Assembly: GCF_003073045.1 (NCBI RefSeq)
Contig: NC_037590.1
Span: forward strand, 8,196,042-8,260,041
Origin: Pomacea canaliculata
Taxonomy: Eukaryota > Mollusca > Gastropoda > Architaenioglossa > Ampullariidae
Direction of reading: 5' to 3'
Length of the DNA stretch: 64,000 bases
Shown piece by piece: positions 24,447-38,216 of this stretch. Numbering within the stretch: position 1 is the stretch's first letter; each line of letters begins with the position of its first letter. The notes under the pieces were generated by a model that was given only the letters and a program-made list of their open reading frames with translations, was not told where the DNA came from and ran no database searches. The position numbers and the translations under genes are program-made.

Positions 24447-26602
24447 GTGTGTGTGTGTGTGTGTATTTGTGGGGCGATTTCTCAATCACCTATATATTTT
24501 GTATATTTTGCTATGTCTTCGTGTTTCTGTGTATGCAACTTCATGAAGGTGCATTTGATGCTGCCCTAAAAAGGTGTGCTCGCGCGCCTATGTTGCACCT
24601 GTAATTGTTGTTGTTGTTTGTTGTTGTTTGTTGTTGTTGTTGTTGTTGTTAATAGTAGCAGCTAAACTTGCACAAAGACGGGACCACGACGATACTCCAC
24701 TGCTGTTCGCTTTGTTTGACAGAACTGTGCTAACCACTCACGGGTACTTTTGAACCCTCGATCAAGACATCAATAACGGCTGTCTCCAATCAACTGAATT
24801 AAGAACAAGTAAAGAACAGCTTACGCGACAGTTTCTGTCTTAGCGGTTTCCTTGGCAACACGAAGGATCGACCAATTGACCATGCTCTGTCGGGTGGCAA
24901 GTTGTTGCTTTGCCACGTAGATGCAACGGGATTGTGGTGATTGGCATAATATATTCAGGGTGGAGTCTTGAACTCAAAAGCAGCGAGACGCATCGACGGG
25001 CCGCAGGTTCCAGACTTCTTCGCCAAGCGATGATCGTCTGACACCCGTTGGCTTGAGCAGCACGCGGACAGGTCGGCCAACATCCAGTCAAGGTATGTTC
25101 AAAAGATGTGAATGCAGTTGAGTGTTTTACTATTCAGGGGAAACATTTCCAGGAAAAGTAAATTCTGGGTACTTTGTGTAACTGAGTGGGAGTACTGTTT
25201 ATCAAATACTTTGTCGAGAAAAGAACTCATTCCTGACGATCCACATGATTTGTTGCCTCTCTTTTATCTCGACTAGATCATGGAGGCATTTATATTGAAA
25301 ATCCACTCACTCACTTTATTATATCGATATGTACACTGACAAATTTTTGTGGAGTGAATCTTCGTGTTCCGAATAAAGGTTCACAAGAAAAAAAATACTC
25401 ATTATCATGACAAAGTCACACACTTGCGTCCAGTCTGCTTCAAATGGTCATCTAGAATATACAAGACGATACAATATTGAAAAATGCGGTAGTTTCTCCT
25501 GATTGTCCCGAGCCACATCAATAGAACAGACCGCACAGGTAGGAGATCTCAAACCCTGACAGTTCCTCACACACCATCGATCCTATCGTCGTATGCATCA
25601 GTAAAATCCTGACGTCAAACTCCAATCAATGATCGTTCTAGCAACAACGAGACCTTGTAGTAGATGTTGCTGCTGCAGCCAATGAGTGACTGGATATGAA
25701 CTTCGCAAGAGGCTAAGCGTTGGTCTCGGCAGACAGACAGCAGTCCACCTACACATGTCTGTGCTTTCATTAACCATGGCGTCTGTCTAGTATGGAACAG
25801 TGGCGCTCGGGTTGTAGTTATAACAGTGTTGCAGACTACAGAATGTTTCTCATTAGAAATGATTTTTTTTACTGTGTCAAAAAAACTCATACGAGTAATT
25901 TTTCGTTCACCCCAGTCAACGAAGTAAACACTTACAACAGACTAGTCCACTGTTTTTACATCCGGGCTTGAAGCGAAGACGTTTCAGCAATGACGCTGTT
26001 GTTGTACACGGCAAGCAGCAAGAGTGCCTATTGATCTCCGCTAGCGACTTCAACATCGCAGAATGAAATATAATATAATCTCATCTTTTCCCTTAATAAC
26101 CACGGGAGTCAAAAAATGTCGACAAACATCGCAAAGAATGTCATGAAGCGGAGGCTCGCTACTGTCGGTGTTTCAGCACAGAATCTGCTGGACTATGTTC
26201 TGCATAGTAAACTGGGTCTGGATGATGGGAAGAAAAGAAAGAAAAAAAAATCGAGAAAGAAATAAAAACAAAAGATACAAACAAATGAACAGAAAAGCCA
26301 AACCCATCCATCTAACCCAACAAACAAACGAGCGAAGGAGAGAGCGCAGCAGCTACAAAACCTCGGGCTCGAGATAATGAATGAATGATGAGTTGGAAAA
26401 GTTCAACTTGTATTCTGCAAACCGCAGAGAGCAAGGGAATAGCAACAATAAAACAACAATAAAACACGGTTCTGGGGCAACAAGCAGAGGGTGCAAAGTC
26501 GATTTGCTGTTTTTTTTTAAAACATCTGCTGGCAAATATCTGTAATGTACTGAGCTTTACTCATTGAACCTCTCTTCCAGATCGTGTGGCGGTTCCATCA
26601 AG
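23346..26602. other. Intergenic DNA with GT and TTG repeats
   Basis: No supported gene. A GT dinucleotide run occupies 24404-24464 and a TTG run about 24605-24650. Short frames on both strands lack domains, splice context or signal peptides. Confidence 0.5.
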
Positions 26603-27987
26603 ATGGCCTGGAAGGTTGCATTTCTGACAATCTTCGTGACTGCGACTTTTTCATCATTCGGGTGGGGACAGGTACATCCTAGGATGATAATACCCTACGG
26701 AGGATTCGGCCCTGGAATGTTTAGTGAGTGATCTTTTGGTCTTAGATTTTTATTTCAAAACTCTATCTCTCTGTCTCTCTGTTAAGAAATTTAAATAAAC
26801 AAATGAACATCTACATCGTGATGGTCACATAACTCCTCTCAATGTAATAAGTTGACAGTTTCGTCCCTTACTCTGTACTAAGTGTTAAATAATAATAATA
26901 ACAACAACGACGACGACAGAACACTTTTATCGGGGAACATCACAACCAAAGCAAGTGGTACTTTCTGCGCTGACCAGCGATAATGAAAAAAAAAAAAATC
27001 AGATAGTAATAACATGCTATGATCCACCAAGCACACTCAGAACTAAGTCTCAGGACAAAGAATACACAAATAATGAAAACAATGTCTGATAGAGTTGAAC
27101 AAATTAACGAGATACAAAATGTCTTTATTGAATATTGTGAGTTTATGTGTCTTGTCGGCATTTCTTGTGACTGCTGCTTTTGTTGCTTTTCTTTCTTCAT
27201 CCTCTTTCTGTACATCGTTCTTTAACAAAGGGTGTATGTATTATCTACTAGTTATCAAAGGTTATGTGTTATGTAGTCGTGTTTTACGGCTTGTTTGCGC
27301 TTCAGCAGCTGATAAAATTTTGTACGACGAAGAGACACAAAGAAAAGAAATAATTATAAAAGTTGAGAAGTACAGACCCCAGCTGTATCATTGGTTGTCT
27401 GTCTGCATGTTGCTGAGCCACAAACACGATTGGTGCATAGCAGCAGCAGCAGCCAGCAGCAGCACAACACTGGCTTGTATTTAATTTCATATTTACTGGA
27501 AGCCGCCAAGCTCGCTGCTTCAAGTCTTGTAAAGAGACTGTTGACTGGTGATTGTGGACCACCCACCACGCGCCTTTCAGAACATCTGGGTAATCACATT
27601 CTACCTGATTTTTTCTTTCACCTCTCCGGCTGCCTGCTTGCTTCAGGCCTGCTGGACTTTCCCTTCCAGGCCTTCTCGCCGCAAGTTGACGACCCACGCA
27701 TCCCGCACATGGAGGAGCTGTGCAAGCAGGTGGAGGCCCAGCTGCGGCAGCTGCAGACTGCTCGCCAGAAGGACTCCAAGGACCAGACCGTCAAGCTGCA
27801 GAACGCAGTCAATCTGTGCAGCCAGCTGTACACCAAGCCCGAGGAGGTGCTGGACGATGTCCACGAGGCCTACCTCGCCACCCTCCCCAGGGACAGCGAG
27901 TCCACGACGCAGGAAAGAGGGAAGTGGACGGAGCTGACTGCCGCCTACCAAAACAAGCTCGCAGAAGCATTCGCCATCCAACACTAA
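26603..27987 (+). CDS. Secreted helical protein, two exons, family not recognised
   Basis: Exon 1 (26603-26723) encodes a signal peptide (MAWKVAFLTIFVTATFSS, cleavage near GWG) and a Gly/Pro-rich stretch. The donor TTTA|GTGAGT is strong and phase 1. Exon 2 (27647-27987) follows a pyrimidine-rich CTTGCTTCAG acceptor. The product is about 153 aa. The body is charged and alpha-helical with only two cysteines in the mature part (MEELCKQVE and VNLCSQLY), so a disulfide hairpin of helices is plausible. It shares DPRxPxM, the spacing of its cysteines, a D...YL/V-TLxxxxE block and a QE...W motif with the gene at 30.6 kb. No known cytokine or hormone family was recognised. The two genes probably arose by duplication. 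Confidence 0.7.
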
Positions 27988-30198
27988 GAAGCCAGGATGT
28001 CACGGTGCCTGTTCCAGATGACAACTCACAGAATGATGGGTTCGATATTGGTTGCAGATAAAAACAACACCAACAAAGAATAATAACGACAGTGTGTTCC
28101 TGACGATTTTCTGAACTCTGGTACTCAAGTGATGATCGTTCCTTTACTTTCAATGTTGTGTAAACGTGTCATAGACATGAACACTAATATTTACAGGTGG
28201 ATTGAAGAACACAGCACGAATATAACACCTTGGAGCTTCTTCCTCCCTTCACCATCCACATCGAAACGGCATTCGACGAACAACATGGTCAAAGTTCAAA
28301 AGTTCAAATATATTGTACTTACATAAATCAAAATGGAGAAAGCAGCTTAGCCACATATTCCTGTGGAGAAAACAAAGGAAAGCAAAGGTTCAGCTTTTTG
28401 TTCGTTTATTTGTTTGTTTAAAGGAGAATGAGGAATAGGATAGAGGAAAAATGATCTACAAACAGTGAGTTGATGTACATAGCAGTATATTTGAGCAAAC
28501 AAATTCATCAAAATGTTTTTTTAAACTTACCATTACCTAGTACACACTATAAACATTTGTTTATCCGTTATTGTGAAAAATGATTTGTAATTGAGCTTTC
28601 TTTGCACTTGTCCCTTTGTTTAAATTCTTCGACAAAACAACATAAAAAACATTAATAGGGGATTTCAAACCAAAAAACAAAACAAAACAAAACAAAGCAA
28701 AAAGATGTCAATTAAACGATGTAAGCATATAAATTAAAGATTAACTATCCCATGTAGCACATCTAAGTAAATAAACAAAAAATGCTTCCGACTTTGAAAA
28801 AGTATTTATTTTCATAGAAAGAAAGCTTATTTTGGTATCAAAATCTTTCTCTACTGAATAAATAGCTATTTTTGGTATAAATTTGACAATTCCGCTTCCA
28901 CGACAGGTCAATATTCCCCAAAATATCTTTCTTAAAGCAAACGAATTTTGTACTTAAAATATCTGAAATATGTATGTGCTTAAAAACACAGTCTGCTGTG
29001 GAAGTCTGTTATTGATGTTGACACTGGCCTGATGATGTTGGCGATAATCTGTGATGAATAATAACCCAAACTGTAATGCACAAGCCTAACATAGATTGTT
29101 GTATGATTAAAGACAGTAAGTGTAGACATTTAGGTTGGGGAATATCAGAGTTCTTTCTCGTTTCACTGTGATCTGACTACGTGACCCCGTGACCTCCTTC
29201 TTGTGAACCTATTGCTCACAGTAAATTTTGTGATTTTTGTGTTCTGGCTTGTCTTTTGAAAATGTCTCTTCAACAATGCTTAATTATTGTGTAGACATTA
29301 TGAAAACTTGTCTTGTGTTAAGCAGGTCAGTGGTGAGTAAAGATGTTGTGTATAATTCCATATTGGTGTGTGTTCTTTCTTGAGAGACAAGTGTTTCTTG
29401 TACAGTGTCCTGCTTTCATTATCCTTTTTCAACTCTCATAACACCAAAGGTTACAACGGGTCAGATAAGTCCGATACACAAATCATGTTACACACCGGAA
29501 AACATCAGGTAATGGCATCAGTACACAACAGAACATAGATGAAAGTTGATGAATGTTGTCAAATATTTGTTATCCAGCAGCGATTGGTCAATGAAAAACT
29601 GTCAAATTATTTTGTTCGTGAGCAAACATCATATTTCATTAATTTTATATTAAGTTTACGAATTCTTATGTAATGAAGATTATGACAAAAGAAATCGTCT
29701 CATCGTCTGTGCAGACATAATTTTTTTTTCTGATAACATCAGCCTCTCGTTGCTCCAATCACAAGTTCTAAGTTTGGAAACAACAGCACGAGGAAGGTGC
29801 TGCCAGTGGGGAGGGTGGGGAAAGTGGGACAGTGGGGACAGTGGTGCTTTACACTGTCAGCAACTCAGACTACATCATGGCAAAGAAGCAGGCCTGTAAA
29901 CTACCAGTAGAAAGATGACAAATAAACGATTGTCTACTTGTCTGAACAAACAGCAGCAATCAGACACCTGCTGAGACACCAAGGCATAAACCGACATCCA
30001 CCATGCAAGTCTTTACTGTGTGATCTCTCACGTGCATGTAGTAAAAAAACAGGGTTTTTCTTCTGCTTTATTTCTCTGGCATGTTAATATTCGTGGAGTT
30101 TTCGTCTGAATATAAAAAAATTCATCGCTTTCATGGTATTGTTTGCCCACAAATAGGGTACACACTGAAACACACAGATGAACAGACGGTCATACAGT

Positions 30199-30229
<31 letters not shown>

Positions 30230-30631
30230 TGAAACACACATAAACTGACAGTAACACTCCAAAACACACACACACACACAAGCTGACAGTCATACACACA
30301 CACAAACACACACAGACAGGCAGACACTACATAACCACAGCCACCCCACCAGCAGCTATAAGCAGTTCAGTTCTTTATTATTTGCCTGTAATGCAGTTTT
30401 AAACATAACAAATAAATCTATGAAGACATCAACAGAACGAAAACAGCAAGAAAAATATTCTAAATGCAAACCACAGTTCTAACGATATCACGTGGCTGAT
30501 TGTTAGTTGTTTAAAATCTCAAAATGCAAATTCTATTATATAATTAATAAGTCATGAAAGTGAAGCTAAATATTTGTAGTTGTACTGACAGGACACAGCT
30601 AGTTCGCAGACACAAAGTATTTATACTTACA
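27988..30631. other. Intergenic DNA with CA repeats
   Basis: AT-rich, with no supported exon. CA microsatellites lie at about 30196-30305. A first exon for the 30.6 kb gene would be expected here, but I could not identify one. Confidence 0.45.
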
Positions 30632-31150
30632 ATGGAAGGTACCAATAGCTGGATGTCTCTGTTGGCATCAGATGACCTGCTCACAGACCTTCCCCCCGAG
30701 GTACGCGATCTTGTCCTGAAGGAAGCCATGGACGAGGACCCGCGGCTGCCGTACATGCGAGAGAAGTGCATCGAGGTTTTCGGGGCAGACCCTCACCACC
30801 TCCCACCGACCAACCGACACAGAATCAAACCAGGTCAAGGCCACGGCGAGATGACAGTCGGTAGCCTGGGTGACGACGACGAGGACTTCCGGAAGAATCC
30901 GAATCGACGACAGGACTCGGAGTTCTTTGCCGGAGTCGCCCGAGAACTGAGGGAAAGGTGCGGAGCTCTGAAGGACGACCATCCTCCGAGGATCCACGAG
31001 GACGACTTGGAGCTGGCGCAGCTGCACGAGCTCTACGTCAGCACCTTGGATGCGGAGTCGAGGCTGCAGGAGGCGCGCGTGTGGGCCGACCTGGAAATTC
31101 TGCACGCGCAGCGCGTCAGGCTGATGCTGGAACGAATGGGTCCGACATAA
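30632..31150 (+). CDS. Paralogue of the 26.6 kb helical protein
   Basis: The open frame has start MEGTNSWMSLLASDD and ends at 31150 (172 aa). From about 30672 it parallels exon 2 of the 26.6 kb gene: DEDPRLPYMREKCIEVF matches DDPRIPHMEELCKQVE, and HELYVSTLDAESRLQEARVW matches the YLATL...TTQER.KW region. A TTGGCATCAG acceptor at 30671 would begin this block in phase 1, exactly as in the sister gene, so the true first exon (signal peptide) may lie upstream and unseen. The middle insert (HLPPTNRHRIKPGQGHGE) is absent from the sister. High GC and codon bias set it apart from its surroundings. AATAAA is at 31346-31351. Function unknown. Confidence 0.6.
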   Translation: MEGTNSWMSLLASDDLLTDLPPEVRDLVLKEAMDEDPRLPYMREKCIEVFGADPHHLPPTNRHRIKPGQGHGEMTVGSLGDDDEDFRKNPNRRQDSEFFAGVARELRERCGALKDDHPPRIHEDDLELAQLHELYVSTLDAESRLQEARVWADLEILHAQRVRLMLERMGPT

Positions 31151-33365
31151 CCAACACGACTACAGTCAACAGATGGCCACTAAACTCTCATTCTCCCTCA
31201 ACTGCTCCATGTTGTTGTTGTTGTTGTTGTGTCAGTGTTAGCTAGGACTTCAGGTGATACTCTGTTCGTGTCTTCTCGAACGTTCCATTTTTAATACGCA
31301 AAATAGATTACGTTTACCTTAAACAAACTTTCGATTTTTTTAATTAATAAAAAACTAGGATATATATATATAAATAAATTTGCGATCATTATGCATTTTG
31401 TTTTCTAGTCGTATTACCAATAGCAGTTGACCCAGCATGCCTCTGCAGCTCGTTACAGTTGTTACCTATAGTCTCCTATGCTTACTGTAGTGCACTACAA
31501 GTTTTTGCTATGAAATGAGGTTGTTAAAAATAAGAGATAAGTGAAGCCTGCCAGCAAGACTGTTTGGAGCAAAATTTAGCTTAAAATGTGGGTCACTGTC
31601 TTTATGCAGGTCAAGGGCGAGTACATGAATGGTGCAACTCCCGAACCTTCTCGTCTTCCTTTCCCCCCAAAACGCCTCCACACCCTCTCCCCAACCCCTT
31701 GTCACCACATCAACAAGAAATTAATCTTGCAACATACGCAGGAGAATCGACAACCCCACAAAAAAACAAAACAAAACAAAAAAACAAAAAAAAAACAAAA
31801 ACCAACCCAACCCAACCCAACCCAACCCAAACCAACCCAAACCAACCCAAGCCAACCAACCAAAAAACCAACAAAAACAAACAGAAAAACAAACAAACCA
31901 ACAAACCTGCTCATCCAGAAAGTTAGGTAGGGATCGTTACACACGAGTAAAGTACATTGAATAAAAACAGTTTGCTCTGCACATTTTTTTCTGCAACATA
32001 TTTGCATTTTTTCACACATCGGCATTAAGCTGACAGACGAGATTATCTTGTGACATCAGGTTACACCGAGGCGTGAACAGGAGCTTACGAGGACAAGCAC
32101 ACGTGACTTGGGGATAACAAGAGGCTTTAGACCTTCCAGTGCCTTACACATGATTTATGTTAGAGAGGTAGAGATTTATATTTTGCGGGTTTAGTAGGAT
32201 TTAGTGTGGTTGACAATACTCACCTAGATGCTAGTCGCAGGTTTTCTTCTAGTTTTGGTCTTCGAGTGTGATGCTCCTCACCAAGTCCAGGGGAGGCTGT
32301 CTCGACACAAAGCTACATGTATGACTATTTCTATGAACACTGTGAGCGCTCAGTGGCACTAGTCTGCAGTCATAGACGTTTTCTTGCCTTGACTTTTGTT
32401 TTTGTTTTGGTGATTGTACAAATTTGAAACTGTTGTCATTAAAGATAAAAGTTGCATCATTTTTTCTCAATATTACACGTAGACTATCGGATGTATGGTC
32501 TTCATTGTTGTCAACAAAAACTGTGGTCATCATTGCAAGGGCGACAAACTCCAGAAGATGCATCATATCTGTAGTTTTACATATCTGCTTACAAGCCTGT
32601 AGTTTTTTTCTCTATCTGTGCGTGCGTGTGTGTGCCTGTTGTGTGTAGTGTAGGTTGGCTTCGTGTTATGATAATCATTAGTTAACATCTTCATTTCCTA
32701 CTCTTTCTCTCTTCTCCCAAACCCTAACAGAGCATCAAGCTTTTAAATAATTTTCTATTAAAATTCTAAATCAAAGTCGTTGTGGGAGCGATGTGAAATT
32801 TCTTAATAAAGACAGACATCCTGACCACAAACATCGGTAAACAAAAACAGAAGGCATTCACACGTGCTAAACAACAAACACCTGGGTACACACGGCATGA
32901 CAGACGGAATATGATTAGTGTTTATTAATAAAATCCAATTAACCTTTCAAGGCCGAGCTCCAAGTTACTCATAGTGGGAGGGAAAACATAAATATAAAGG
33001 GACAAAACACTCTTGATGTCGAGAAATTATAATTGTCCATAAAAGAGGATCGTGGCTAGGCCTCCATGTTGTCAGTATAGAAACTCAGTCATGCCTCACC
33101 GTCATGCTGCGTGAATAGAACTCACTCTCGTGTTACAAGCCTGCAGCACAAACTTGCAATTCAAATTCAAATTGGCTGACAAGAAAGATAAATGGTTCTC
33201 TAGCTCAGCATTATGCCACGCACCCTGTGTTCTAATCTCTGGACAATTTCTAACATCGTTCATCATCAAGAAAAAATAAAATAAAAGAAACAAATATTTT
33301 GAAAAAAAAAAAACCCGTCGCAGAAGGGGATTTGAAATCAGAGCCTTGGTGAATGGTCGGTGCTA
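31151..33365. other. Intergenic DNA with C-rich pentanucleotide repeat
   Basis: Holds an AAC/CCCAA-type simple repeat at about 31760-31915 and otherwise nothing I can support. Confidence 0.5.
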
Positions 33366-36300
33366 CTACCACAGGATGTAGCCGGAGAAGGTGGAGATGT
33401 AGGGGGCAGCTGCGGAGGAGGAGCCCACGTAGCCAGGGTTCTGCGAGATCCACGTGAACTCACACGTGACCTTTTGTCTTGGCTGCCAAGGCCACGATGG
33501 TGGTGACGCTGCTGTGCTCGTAGTCGGTGTCGTCTGCAATCTGCATGGTCTGAACGATCCTGCCGTCCACCTGCAACATTGCGAACGCAGTGACCCGTGA
33601 CACCCGACGACATTACATGCGACCACCTCATTTTTTGTCACGAGAACCTCGATCTTTCTCGATTTTTGTCTCTCGCCATCTGTCTTATTCTTTTCTTTCT
33701 TTTTTTTTGTGTCCATTCCTTTCTCTTATCCTTACTCTCCCGCACGCATGCAACAACCAACCAACAACCAACCAACCAACCAACCAACAACAACCAAAAC
33801 CAACCAACCAACCATACCAACCAAACAACAAACAAACAAACAAACAAACAAACAAACAAACAAACAGTATAATTCTAAGCCATTGTAGTTGAATGCAGCT
33901 CCTGACACTGTTTCGAAGACCAAAACATTTCACCTTTATGGAAACCTCCGATGGCCGCATTCCTGATCCGGATTCGAGGGAGGCTGTCAGCAGGTAGGTT
34001 CCGTCAACAGGTGGGCTAAAGATGCCCGTGAATGAGTCATAACCTTGACCCTCATTGGTCATGACGTAATCGAAGATGAGCGGCACGTTCAGCTCGGCAG
34101 ACGTCGCCCCCAACGTCGACATGGCGGCGTGAAAGGCAACCTTCTGCTCTACACAACACAGCGCACACAGAGTTGATGACGACCAGGAGAATGAAGGTGA
34201 TGACACAATGGCAGCGAGCTCACTTTGTAGACAATCAAGTTTAGTTTCAGATGTGGTTGTACGTTTGACGTAGTAGATAATGACATTAATTCTTAGGATG
34301 TTTCACACATTAAACATGAATAAATTAAGTTCTCCGCAGGGTATGGAAAACTTCTAAGATTCAAAGTAATTGACGATGAGAGAAGGAGGAGAGAGAGATT
34401 GGGGTAGGGGAGACAGAGAGGGAGAAAGAGGAACGGGATAGAAAGATAGAGAAAGAGAGGAAGGCAGACAAGACTGAGAGACGGAGAGAGGTGAAGTCAG
34501 CAAGACAGGAAGTTTAGAAAGGCACTGAACAAAAAGTGTCAGTAGTAGTTGTTTCTGCAACCAAACTAATGTCAGGATGTGCAGCGTCTACGGAGCCTCA
34601 CTGGGTCTCAGGTAGGAGAGGTCGCTCACAACATCAGAAGCTTTGTCCAGAACGGTTGTGACTGCAATAGCATTGCTCTGCAGCCTCACAAACTCGTTGG
34701 CAAGGTCACGGTACTCTTGGTTCACCTGCTCTAATTCTGTGAACAATGATCAGAGGAACCAGGAACAAGAGTAAATAAACGTTCCATAAGAAGTGAAAAT
34801 AACAGGAGAGGGACGACGAGGAAAAAGACAGATAATGTTTTCTCATCAAGATGATATGCAATGTTCACGGATTAAGAAGGAAATACGAAGAAAAAATCTT
34901 GTGGTACAGGTAATGTGAAAGTGCGCACAGATAGATAACAAGACAAACCTGCTCAGGTATTTAAAGAAAAAGTTCGTCTCTAAAAATAATAATCATCAAC
35001 CACAGAAAGTAGAAGTACCAATACTTAGAGAACAGATAGTTGCTGTCAACATCACTTTCGCCAAAATAAGTAAGTAAATAAAGAAATGAACTGTAACATG
35101 GCCATCATCTCTCGACTTAAAGCTTTTCGTCTGAAGATGAAGCGAAGTCAGCTACAGCTAAAGGGAGATAACCACACACTCATCAGTAAGCTACGAACGA
35201 CAACTGCTTGTGGCTGGCTGTACATTCAGAATTTCAAAGTTATACTTGTACTTATTATTTAAGTAATTACTGGGCACAGTTATTAAACTAAAATTAAATA
35301 CACAAGTCGTCAGCCCCATGTTTCACTTAGGACATTTATTTTAAAAGATTTTGGTTTGTAGCTCAGCTAAATGTATTTTGTAAAGTCAGAGTGAGCTGCA
35401 CAGACTTTCACCTTTCCCTTCCATACTATAGAGTGTCCCAGGAGAGCAGAGCCATGGTAGTACTTATTAAACAAAACAAAAAACAAACAAACAAACAAAC
35501 AAACAAACAAACAAAAAAAGAAAGAAATCGGAGGAACATTCCATTCATCCATCGTCAACTTCTGGAATGTCTTAGTGGTGCATGCACTCACCCTGTGTGA
35601 TGTTCTGGCTGAGGACCCGGAGGCTGTTGGCCCGGTTCACCAGCGATGCCGCCTGAGATTTGAGATCCTCGATGGTGCTTCTGAGCTGAACCAGACTCTC
35701 AGTCATGAAGTGAGGCAACTCTTCAACAGCTGCTGAAATGATACAGATGTTGTGCGCAATGATGAAACCAGATTCTGATAGAAAGAAGACTAACCCTTTC
35801 CCCGGGAAAAATCTTTCTTCTACTAGTTATGGGGAAAGGTTGATGGGAGGTAACTTAAGTGTTTTTTACTTCCGAGTAAAATATGAAAATAAGTTTTAAT
35901 GAATCATTTACAAAATCCCCTAATTTATAACTACCAATGTCATTAAATACAATACGAGAGTTTCAACAAGACCATAAAGAAGCGTTGTCATAGCAACAGG
36001 CTTAATTTATTGTGACCCCCAAACCTACGAGAATCTCGTTTTATCGCCGGTGTTACGAACTAGTTTCCTATTATGAATAAACCCACTGGTTTGTGGATGA
36101 TCTAGCACTCGGGTTAGCCTTAAAATCAAAGGAAGGAAGTGCAGGTAACCTCACCGCCTGCTATAAGCCTTGCAGTGACAGAGAACCGCGCCAGCAGCCC
36201 CTCGATGGACAGGCCGACACCGTGCACGAGTAGTTGCTGGCGATCTCCAGAGCCGGAAACGAATACGTCACGGACAGGTAGGAAGACGAAATGTTCTCGA

Positions 36301-36882
36301 ACTGGTTCTCCTTACCATCTACCTGCAATGGAAGCACACCTGTGAATTGCCGAGCCCGCTTACTGACACACAACGTGGGCAGATTGTGGACAAGAAAAGA
36401 CCAAAAGAACAAAGGACAGTGCAAACTGTCTTCAGATGGAAAAAAATCTGATCATTTACTCACTGGTCATGTTAATAAGAATACATCTTGAAAAATATGT
36501 TTGGTTATTAACTACACGAGAAGAACGACATCGCATGTGAAGATTTCTGTAAAGCTCGTGGTCGAGTTGACTTACTGTGAGATGATCCTCAAGGTCGTTC
36601 TCATGACTTTGGGGGGCTGACCTGGGTCAAGGTGACTATAGGAATGGTGGTGCCGCGGTCCTCGATGGAGATCTGTAGAAGCAGCAGCTGGATCATGCTG
36701 GAGCCGCTGTCTGCCACCTCGCACCGCATCACCACCGACGGCGTCACGCCGGGCACGAACGTGCTGGGGCTGATGGTGAACTTCGCCGCACGTGCCGCTG
36801 TGTGGCGCCACCACACACACATGTACACATTACAAGTACATATACACACATAAAATCTCACACACAGGTATATATAATACAC

Positions 36883-36965
<83 letters not shown>

Positions 36966-37223
36966 TAAACACACACACGCCCATATATATAACTTCAGAG
37001 CTAAGCTCTTGCCGAGCACAGAGCCTGATGTACACAGACTTATCGTTGTTTGTGTCAGGAGGTCACACACAGAAAAACTGTTTATTCAGAAAGCTTTGTC
37101 TCTGCTACTTGTCTCTGGAACTATGCTGTTTCCTGAGATGACAATGTACAAATACGAAGATTCCACGATCAAGAACATACCGTTGCAGAGGAGCAGGATC
37201 CAGAGAACCGCCTTAAGGACCAT
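33366..37223 (-). CDS. QREP-like secreted protein: Ig domain, coiled coil, C1q (gene 2)
   Basis: Seven exons on the minus strand: 37223-37181 (signal peptide MVLKAVLWILLLCNG), 36797-36622 and 36322-36155 (Ig-like domain, cysteines in VVMRCEV and NYSCTV), 35732-35592 and 34736-34602 (heptad coiled coil), 34148-33934 and 33570-33366 (C1q domain: VAFHAAMS, then GIFSPPVDGTYLL, ending STFSGYILW). All introns are GT/AG with compatible phases; about 360 aa. The architecture is that of the Ig-C1q 'QREP' group of snail VIgL proteins, soluble pathogen-recognition candidates that multimerise through the coiled coil. Two single-base defects interrupt the frame: one near 36215 (base missing) and one near 33475 (extra A). 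No transmembrane segment. Confidence 0.8.
33757..33866. repeat. CCAA/AAAC simple repeat in the C1q-gene intron
   Basis: Runs of CCAA variants followed by (AAAC)n. A similar (AAAC)n tract lies at 35468-35516 in another intron. Confidence 0.85.
36884..36964. repeat. (CA)n microsatellite in intron 1
   Basis: About 40 uninterrupted CA units between the signal-peptide exon and first Ig exon of the C1q gene 2. Confidence 0.95.
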
Positions 37224-38216
37224 GGTTGTTGAGTGAACGTGATGGTGTTGGGTTGAAGCAGTTGTCAGGAGGCTCGATGTCACCATCCGGGGCTGTTCGC
37301 AGCTGTCAGTCCACGAAAAGTAACAGCACTGGTGCTTATCGTTTCTTATCAAATAATTTTCAGAACAGTTTGTCGATGTAGGCCACGTAGGGACAAACTC
37401 TTGCTGTTAATATGAACAGTTTATAGACGTAATTGTCACGTTAGATATTAAATAGTTGATGTTTGTTGAGACAGGTTTACAGAGCAAGGTATGTGCTGAG
37501 TTGGATGAATAAGGAGGGCAGAGAAGTAAAATATCGGCAGTTAACCCATATAATTGTTGTTTTGGCCACCAGGACAAGCTCGTAATGAAGTCTTATCATG
37601 ATTCTGGTTTCATGAATCCAGAGAGGGAAAGAATCAAGAAACAGCTTCAGGGCGGGGCCTTGGTTCTGTCATCCATGTATATGTTTATGTGGTGCCGTCT
37701 GCCAGTAGTCACAGAGATAAACAGTCTCCTTGATTGTGAACAAGAGAACTCGGATTCCAATCCCATGATTCTTGCTGATAAGGACAGTAAACTTGACCTG
37801 GGCTATCTTTGGCATCCTTCTGATGTGACCTGTACCAGTTCTGACAGGTTAAATTAAAAACCGACTTTAGAGATATTCAGATTTTGTCTGTATTGTCAGC
37901 TAGAAATTCTTGTGTCTGTGGCTATTCTGTTGCATCCTTTCATCCCTCATCATACACCACAGCAAGTGACATGTCATTGCCAGGATATTTTTACTGTCAA
38001 ATTTTCAAATCAGACTGAAACTCGGAAACAAGATATAAAAAATGTATGATATGCATGAACACGGTCACACATGCAACACAAGAACTCAGACAGACATAGC
38101 TTCAGCAATAATTTTAATCCAACAGTTGCTGTGCGACATCCGGCAAAGACAAGCTGATGTCAAACATCAGTTGCCAACGAGTGTCAAACATCACAAGCAA
38201 GCTCAAGACAAACATG
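37224..38216. other. Spacer between the two tandem Ig-C1q genes
   Basis: It should hold the promoter of gene 2 and the 3' UTR of gene 1. An open frame at 37585-37857 (+) has no domain or signal peptide and I do not call it. Confidence 0.45.

Noticed and set aside
27095-27484. Frame with a hydrophobic, signal-like start (MSLLNIVSLCVLSAFLV)
   Set aside because: It lies inside the intron of the 26.6 kb gene, with low-complexity Ser/Phe content, no donor in a suitable phase and no second exon.
31586-31930. Long frames through CCCAA and AAC repeats
   Set aside because: Pure simple-sequence translation.
37585-37857. 90-codon + strand open frame between the Ig-C1q genes
   Set aside because: No signal peptide, domain, splice context or paralogue; it lies where a promoter and a 3' UTR are expected.
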